From Odiellus spinosus (lineage: Eukaryota; Arthropoda; Arachnida; Opiliones; Phalangiidae): a DNA stretch of 64,000 nucleotides. Below, piece by piece: positions 46,701 to 55,700 of this stretch (position 1 is the stretch's first letter; each line of letters starts with the position of its first letter). The stretch is from NCBI GenBank assembly GCA_963920705.1, contig OY987231.1:7061424-7125423 (forward strand). The letters are read 5' to 3'. The notes under the pieces were generated by a model. It did not search any database, was not told where the DNA came from, and was given only the letters and a program-made list of their open reading frames with translations. The translations under genes and the position numbers were made by a program.

Positions 46701-49700
46701 CCCCCCCCCAGAGCTTAGTGGGCCTAATTGCCCCCCCCCCCCCCCCCGAGCTTAGTGGGCCTAATTGGGCTCCCCCAGAGCTTAGTGGGCCTAATTGGGC
46801 CCCCCAGAGCTTAATGGGCCTAATTGGGCCCCCAGAGCTTAGTGGACCTAATTGCCCCCCCCCCAGAGCTTAGTGGGCCTAATTGGACCCCCCAAGAGCT
46901 TAGTGGGCCCCCCAGAGCTTAGTGGGCCTAATTGCCCCCCCCCCCCCCCCACAGAGCTTAGTGGGCCTAATTGGGCCCCCAATGCTTAGTGGGCCTAATT
47001 GCCCCCCCTCCCCCCCCCAGAGCTTAGTGGGCCTAATTGGGCCCCCCAGAGCTTAGTGGGCCTAATTGGGCCCCCCAGTGCTTAGTGGGCCTAATTGGGC
47101 CCCCCAGAGCTTAGTGGGCCTAATTGGGCCCCCCAGAGCTTAGTGGGCCTAATTGGGCCCCCCAGAGCTTAGTGGGCCTAATTGGGCCCCCCAGAGCTTA
47201 GTGGGCCTAATTGGGCCCCCCAGAGCTTAGTGGGCCTAATTGGGCCCCCCAGAGCTTAGTGGGCCTAATTGGGCCCCCCAGAGCTTAGTGGGCCTAATTG
47301 GACCCCCAGAGCTTAGTGAACAAATTTGGCCCAAGCTTGGTGGACTAGTTTGACCTAAATAGAAAAGAGTATGGATGAATAATTTTATTCCATACTTGCG
47401 ATCTCGAGAGATTAAGTCCAATGATGTAAAGTATTTCTTCCAAATCTTTCTCCGCGATATATCCGCAATGACTTTGGTCAAAATAGACAAATGAGAGCAA
47501 AAGATCGGGTTTGGCTGTAAACATTTGAAGTTTTTTATCCTTTTTCTTCTTCTTATCTTTAGTTGTCCGTTCTTCGTCCTCCTCCTGTTCATCTTCAGCC
47601 GTTTGTTCATCGTCTTTCTCGCTGTATTCTTCCCCTTCCTTTTTCTTATCATCTTTATCATCTTTTTTATCTTTTCGTTCATCTTTCTTGTCAGTTTTCT
47701 TTTTATCCTACGAGAAAAAAAGCATAACTATATAATCTTTAACGCTGATTCCATATTTATCCGAACCTTTTCGTCCTCTTTTAGATCGGGAGCATTAGCC
47801 AAAGCGCAATATATGGAGAATCCAAAGTCTCTCATCAACATTTCGTTGAATAATTCGGCGAAGAGGGAAACCTCGAAAGAATGTTCTTTATTATCCTCTT
47901 GCCGATAATCCAAGAGAACCGAAAGTGACATAATTGTGCAATCGAACTTGCCGCCTTTCGCTAAGGGTGACGGATGAACTAAAACGGAAGGAACTTCGGG
48001 AAGTTGAAACCTTTTTTCAAACACGGCTCTTTCCTTTTCTTCTCGGAGTTTCTTTTCTTCTTCCTCTTTTTTCTTTTTTTCATCATCAGCTAAATCGTTC
48101 TCGAGTTTCTCAGCTTCAGCTAATTCTTCTTTCTCCGTTCTAGGAATCGGAACTTCTTTCTGTTCGTCTTTTTCCGATTCAGCTTTCAATACTTTTGATA
48201 ATCTAGCAATTAATTGCGATTTCAAGCCTTTCGTATTCAGTCCTCTCGCTTCCAATTCCACTCTTAAGTCGCTAACCTAAAAATTATATTGACACGCTAA
48301 TATTTGTCAAAAACTTTTTAAAGGGACCCATCAGGAAACTTAGGTTCCAAAATGTCTAATTCTTATTAATTTAGTAGGATCTGTTCATTTGAAACAAATC
48401 TTCAAATAAGTGCGATATATCTATATTTAGGCTTCAAAAACAAAAACAAGTATCAAAACTATTTTAACTAATTCAATGGCTAATCACCGTTAAAACCGAG
48501 TTTCCAATTAAAGATTCTCACGAATTCCATCAAAGTGTAACTGTGGCAACGTTCGTGCTAAAAGCGTGCGCCTCCAATGATCTTTATAACTTTCAAACGA
48601 AATTAGTCCCAAATTAGGCTTAGCATAAAATCATTCATTTTATCGGAAATAGCTAAAATAGTATGATTCTCGCTTCGATAAGTCATTTTATTATAATTAT
48701 TGTTTATAATTAAATATCTAGAAATGAATTGGTCCAATTTGGTCTTTTGATAACTCGTTAAGCTGGTGTCACTAACCCACCTGTTCCGTGATAGCTATTA
48801 AATTTATTTTCAAAATGACAAAAACTACCTTTATTTGAAAATCACTTTTGAATACCAAATGGGGACCAAAAATGATTTTTATCCATTTATTTCACTATAT
48901 TCTATCCTAAAAAGAGTTTCAAAAGACATTCTCGAACCCACGTTGCCTGGTCCCTTTAAAGGCCCTATCTGCTCTGAAACTTGCCCCTTTAAAATGCTCT
49001 TCCCTTACACACGCAGCCTAGCTTTGATTGACTGTACAATTTGTTTTATACAACGTCGTCTGCTAAACTAGAAAAGAAGGCGACTTTAAAGGGGACTTAA
49101 AAATCGCAGATAGACCCTTTAAAGGGCCTATCTGGAATTTTTAAAGCCCCCGTAAAGTTGCCGGCTTTCCTTGCTTAACATACGACGTTCACCATACCAA
49201 AATGTGGAGTCAAAGCTAGACTGAGCATAAGTGAAGATGATTTTAAAGGGTAAGCAATAGAGCAGATAGGGCCTTCAAAGATAAATTTTCATAGAGTAAC
49301 GGGTCAACAGGATACCTTCATCATTTTTGGATCCAATTCCGAGTAATGAGTGGGTTCTCGCTTGACCGTTTCATCTCGAATAGCTTCTTCATCCTCCTAA
49401 TAGCGTAAAATAAAAATTACAAAAAATGAGCCAGATTAAGTTAAGTGTAGAATTTCGAGTCGGAATGGTTTTAAAAAAACTGATTGTAATCGAGTTTAAA
49501 TTAATAAAAAAATATATGAAATGAATTAAAAGCCTATAATGAAGTAAAAAGAGAGTAAAATGATTTTGATAAATCTCTTCTAAGAGCTGTAAGAAAGGGA
49601 TGTCCACAACGGGGCAACCGAGCCGCCATTCGATACTGAAGAACGATACTCCACTAACCACCAGCCTGTCGGATCTTTTTTAGAAAGCAAAAAATTCTCA

Positions 49701-52700
49701 TTAAAGGAATCGCGATTACGAGCGATGATTTGCTATCTTTTCTTTTACGGATTACAGATCAATATAAGACAGTTTTCATTTCTATACTTCACCGATTCCC
49801 TTGGCTATGGGTTTTTCAATTACTCTTGAAAAATAATCCTTTCTCGCGGTTGGGGTTCTGGATGGACCAAAAGTTCCAGGGACTTTCTATTAGATGGTGA
49901 AGAGAGATGAGGGTTAAAGCCCATCTCCCTCAGCACTCACTATAAAATTACTATGAATTTAAACAATCAAAGCGACTAAAGCACTTTTATTCTATCAGTT
50001 TCTCCTAGAACAATCTTTATTTTTCAGTTTAAAACATATTTCCTTAGTATGAGCCAAAATTAAAACAAAGGACATCAATTTCTTTACTAATCTGACAAGA
50101 TTTTATCGGACTTATCGGGTTTGAAACTTAAACATTGCCAAATAATTTACATTACACCCATGGCTGTCTTCGAGAGGTCTTAAAGAGGTTGCAAGATCTC
50201 TTGAGATCCTCTAACGCTCGCTCATTAAGGGGCCTTTGACAGTTCTTAAACATTTTGAAAGCCCTCTTGAGGACCTCTCAAACACCACTCTGACCACCCT
50301 GATTTTTACTATAAACAGAAATATTGTTTATTAGTAACTTTCCTACCCAATTGGGTAATTAATGTTCAACGTAATGTGAAATTTTAGAAATGAAAACTGA
50401 AAGCAACCTAGGAGTAGCAATTGACAGCAACCCTCATAAGGGGTCCAAGGTTTTCAGATAGAGACATTATCTATTGGTTGTTAAAATAATGCGCTACATT
50501 TGTTTAGATTTCTGCTAGGGAGAGCGAAACAGACGAAACAAAATCCTTTAATCTAGTGGTCAATAAATTCACACCATACAAATAAATTGTGCAAGGGCCT
50601 GGGTTCAATACGAGGTTCTCTCGCTCCTTAGTTCAATTCTCCATCAAATAACTGGTGTTAGCAAAGCTGAACGAGGGTACTCTTGTATTATTATTTAAAA
50701 ATCATAATTTTGGTAAATCTCCCATTGTAAGTAACATAACCAAGACTTGGTAATGAAATTTAAACTTTCTTGCTAAGCCTTGATAGTTAAATTTAGACTT
50801 TCTTGCTAGGAAAATAAGGAAATTCCTTAATTACCAATTCCTAGTAGAAATTGATAATTAAATTTCAGACTTTCTTGCTAAGCCTTGGTAATTAAATTTC
50901 AGACTTTCTTGCTAAGCCTTGGTAATTAAATTTCAGACTTTCTTGCTAAGCCTTGGTAATTAAATTTCAGACTTTCTTGCTAAGCCTTGCGGCCTTGGTA
51001 ATTAAATTTAGATCTTCTTGCTAAGCCTTTGATAGTGAAATTTATACTTTCTTACACCCACTTGCGGGTTTGTAATATCGCGACAGGTGAAAGCAATAGT
51101 AAATGTCCTCCTTGTTTGGGGTGGTTTTTCTTTTTTTCAAAACTATAGTTTACGCTACTCCTAGATGCGAAGTTGAGGTTATTGCGCTTCTACATCGTCG
51201 CTCGTAATATGAAAAGCAAAGCGCGAGTTTCTGACTAAATCTATAACCGCAGATTTTCCATCAAAAACTGACCTAAAAAAATCTGAGAAAATTTTGATTC
51301 TGAAAGAGACATAAAAAAGGAATCTTCCAAAAAGAGATAATTTTGAGTATATCTGAGGGGGGTGAAATAAAAGTGTGGTCTATTTGCTTATCGAATGGAT
51401 TTCAGTGCCTGGCTTTCGTTGGTTTCCTCCGTTTCCTCCCGGAGTTTTTGTTGAAGCTGTTTTTTGTAGCCAGCCGCGAGTTGATCCCACTCTAAGGCAG
51501 TGGGAACGCAGCTCCAAGAAAAATCAGCTGGTAAGAAAATGACGACCGTTTCGACTCGTTTTGGCACCACTCGGCCTTTGTGAGTCGATTCTCCGCGACG
51601 ATAGTGGATTTCGGAGAATCGATACCTAAATGGAGGGGAAAAGGAAAGACGAGAGGAAAGAGACAGAGCAACTGCAGCTGTACTAAAAACAAACTTTCAT
51701 AAAAAATAAAAAAATTCTCCAAACTGCCGCATCTCTGAAAATAATTCATTTAGTCACATCCCCACACCATTTCCCCCAAAGTTGACAAATGCAAATTTGA
51801 CATAGATACGCATAAAAATAATTAAAAATTCTCTCCTCTTAATAGCTTCACAGAATTTTATAATTTATAAAGTAGACACGCAACTGCTGACTCAATTCGA
51901 GCCTTGTCCAATTGATCTCGCCTCATACTCGTGACATTGGTTTACTTTTCATTTCAATATGCTCCCATAGAATAACAAAAGAAAATCGGCTTTCCCAATG
52001 AGAAGAAAACTTCTAATTTGATCAAAAATTGTCCTAAGGCATTTTGGGTTCATACAAACCTGGAATACTGGAAATTTAAATGTTGACATAAATCAGACAA
52101 ATTAGAGAAATTGATGAAAGTGTGTGTACTTTATTAAAGTTGGTACAACCTTCACAGGATATTCATAGTTTTCAAGAGGGTTTGTTGCGAGAAAACTGAC
52201 TCTGAAAACTTGAAAAAAAAAAGGGAAATTGGTTTTCCAAAATTTTGTATGAATCCTTTTGTAGAATTCAAGTTCTTTCAAACCAAATTGGACCATTTCT
52301 GACCAATTTAGAAGATGTAGCCAATTTCTTTTGCTATTCTATGGGTGCATATTGAAAAACGACGACGCGCATATATAAAAATAACCTCATTAATTTTTTC
52401 AATTTTTAAAGATTAGATTTGTGAGCTTGGCACGAGATCAATTGGACGAGGCCCAAATGTCATGTTGCGTGTCCACTTACAATGATGGGTCTAGAGACAA
52501 TTGTGATTTTTGGCGAGTTCAATGATAGCTTCAAAACACAGAATCAAAATTCTAACAAGACTAAGGACTCCTCCTACTTGGCTAAGTTAGCATTAGTAAA
52601 TCTGCGAGAGCTGATACTACCTTTAAATCAGAAACATGGAGGGTTTCGTGTCAGAAAATCAGAATAGAAGATTAGTCAGAACCTTAATAAGAAGCTATCA

Positions 52701-55700
52701 GTGATCTTTATTAAAGTATAGTAATAGCATACTCTCGACCTTATATCATCAATTGTTTATTTAGGTATAAAATTATAGATTTAATTGTAATTGTCAACTA
52801 ATTGTCTCAGAAATGGAAGAGTACACCCTTACGCGATACCTTCACTGTAAAAGGTTACTGGGCAGCGTGATTGGCTGAGAGAAAATATAGTTTCCAGACC
52901 TACTGAAGGCTATGTTAATCCATTGGGTATCATTAAAGGGCGAAATATATACGCAAAATTAAAGCGCAATGAGATGAAAACATTTGGCTATTTAAGCCAC
53001 GGCCTAGAGAATCACGTCAACCCCATCGCTATTTCCTGAGCTAAAATATTGGAGAATTACTAAAACTAGAAAAATATAGGAGGATTACTAAAATCATAGG
53101 AAAATCTAGGTCTCAAATATGAAATTTTTCAAAGGGTGAAACAGCCTTATTCCTCATTCTAAAACTAAACACAGAGATGACAGTTGACCAAAGTTCCTCA
53201 AAATATTTTCCTTTAATTTTTGTAGTTTTAGAGCACCATCTCTGCTAAAAATATTCATTTCATATTTGGAGTTTTCAAGCACCACATATTAACAAAATGG
53301 TCCAAGCCCATACAGATAGCCACACCTCTTATGTTGAACTTTAACCTAGCCTAACAAAAATGTTAGATGCTTTAGATAGATTGATGCAGCTCAACGACCC
53401 ATGGAGCCGGCTCAACGGCCCATTTGGCTGACTCAACATGTAGTGGAAAAAGCATGCAGTGGAAATCAGCCAATACGAAAGAAATTTTGAAGAATAGGAA
53501 AATATAGGAGAAAGGTCAAAAGGAAAAATGATAAAACGTAGGAAATGTGGTCAGCCTGATGACGTCAAAAACAAAAATATCAATATTGATTGATCAATTT
53601 TGTCATTCATTTAAAATATCAGTATCGGTTAAAACTTGATATCGGTGTCAATTAAATTACGATATTAATTCTCGTCTTGTTAAAGCAGCATTCACACTAG
53701 GCTTGGAAACAGTTTTTAATCTTGAAAGTCAGCTTTCCAAGATAAAATTTTATATTTAAAATCGACTTTTCAAGGAAAAAACTTAATCTCTACAATTGAG
53801 CCTTACATTTTTCATTTTGACTTTTCTAAATCGATTAAAAATCGGTTTCAAAGTCGCTAGTGTGACCACAGCCAATCAGTACTCGGTAACCTAATCTATA
53901 AACCTGTTGTCTTTTCTTTATAAGGTTTACTTCTTTATAATTCTTCTAAAGACCAGAATAATAAGATAGTAGTGCAAGATCTGAGGAGCTAAGACAAAAT
54001 ATCTCTGGAAAGTATCACGTATATATCTCAATGCTCTTGCGCAGCCCTTTAACAAAGCTAATCATAAATCCTGACAAAGACATGATTTTGTACAACAAGA
54101 TCAACTTACCAATGGGTAGTTCTACTCAAATCTATTCCAGTGAGAGCCTTGCAAGTTCGAATGGCGGTTTTTATCAAGACTGCGGGATCCGTATCTGGAT
54201 TGAGGCCGTCCAAGGAAGGAGACCACGGTCCTCCAATAGCAACAGTTTCATTCTTCCCCTTCAATCCGACTAGAAAGCTAACGAGTCTCGTGGGATGAAC
54301 AAAGTTCTCTTTGTATTCGTCTCCGTCCTCAGCTAATGCGCACGCCCGTTGAAATATTTCTTCTAGTGGAGGGGTACTGAGTAGCATTACCTTTTGAAAA
54401 GTGTACAAAAATAGAAATGTGACATTTCCCCAAATACATACTATATTAACTATTACTTTGGCGCTGAATAGATAATCTGCATCCAGAGGTTCTAAGATTG
54501 CATCGTTAGGAACAACGGGTTCTACATCTTTCGGCATGACGTGAAAAGTGCAAGGATGATCCAAACCAAAAGGTCTATGAGCAGGGAACGCGTCTTGCCA
54601 AAGAAAATTAGCGCAAAAGAAATCAGACGGGATATACAGGTTATTGTATCTTTTACGAAGCTCCACAATGTTTCCATCTCGTCTAAGATAAAAATTTAAT
54701 TTACAAAAATTAGACCCAATAAAGAACAAAGCGTTATGGCTGGTGATGGACAAATGCCATTTTACCAAACTAATTACCAACTATAGAGCTGAAAATTTCA
54801 TTCACAATACGAGTAATCTGGGAATAACACTCCTATCAAGTACTCCTTACAAACAAAGATTTTGTAGCATTGCCAACATATTTTCGTCAATTCCTCCTCA
54901 TCACATTTTCGCCGATTCCTCCTCATTACATTTTCGCTGATTCCTCGTTACATATTAGTGGTTTTCTCATTAAAATTTCGTCCACGAACAAAACTGTTTT
55001 CCCCCTCAAAATTGGACAAATATTCATAAATTTTGAAGCTAAATTATTGAAAACCAAACATAGCTTAGCTCGTAATTGATAAACAAAAGGGTAATCGTCC
55101 AACTTAAAATTAGAGGTGTGCGAGCCCTAAATTTCAGGCTTCGAAGCCGAGCTCTAGCTCTTGAAAATTTCCTTATCAAGCTGGGAGTCGAGCGCGAGCC
55201 CAGAAAATTTTTCCTTATCGAGCCAGAAGTCGAGCTCGAGCCCTGGATTTTGCTTATCGAGCTTTTATTCTTTGTTTTCATTTTATTAAGCCTTAAAATT
55301 GGTTATTTCAAGCATTTAGCGAGCTAAAACATTTTTTGCAAGCATTATGGAATAAAAAAAATTTAGCAAAACTTTAATTAAATAATAATTAGACCAATAA
55401 TTATTAAATAACAAATACTAACGAAACTAATTCCATAAATACAGGGACCGATACTGTTAACTTGGTTAACAACGCATTTAAAACTATATACAAACCGGGT
55501 TAAAAAAACAAGCATTTTATAGGTGGGCGGAACTTCGAAGCTTATTTTTGGCAGATACAAAGTCGATTTCACTTTCTTTTGTCAGTAGGTACAAACCTAC
55601 GCTATTGATAGAAATCTCTAATGGAAATATTGACAAGGTAGCTTTGTGGGCGCTGCAAATTTAAGCTGGAAACTAACGTAGAAATTCTAAAGAAAAACAG

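Noticed and set aside
47236-47682. 148-codon Lys/Arg-rich minus-strand frame
   Set aside because: It is the wrong register of CCAR1 exon l running on into the 29-bp array; the correct register shows the EF-hand-like motif.
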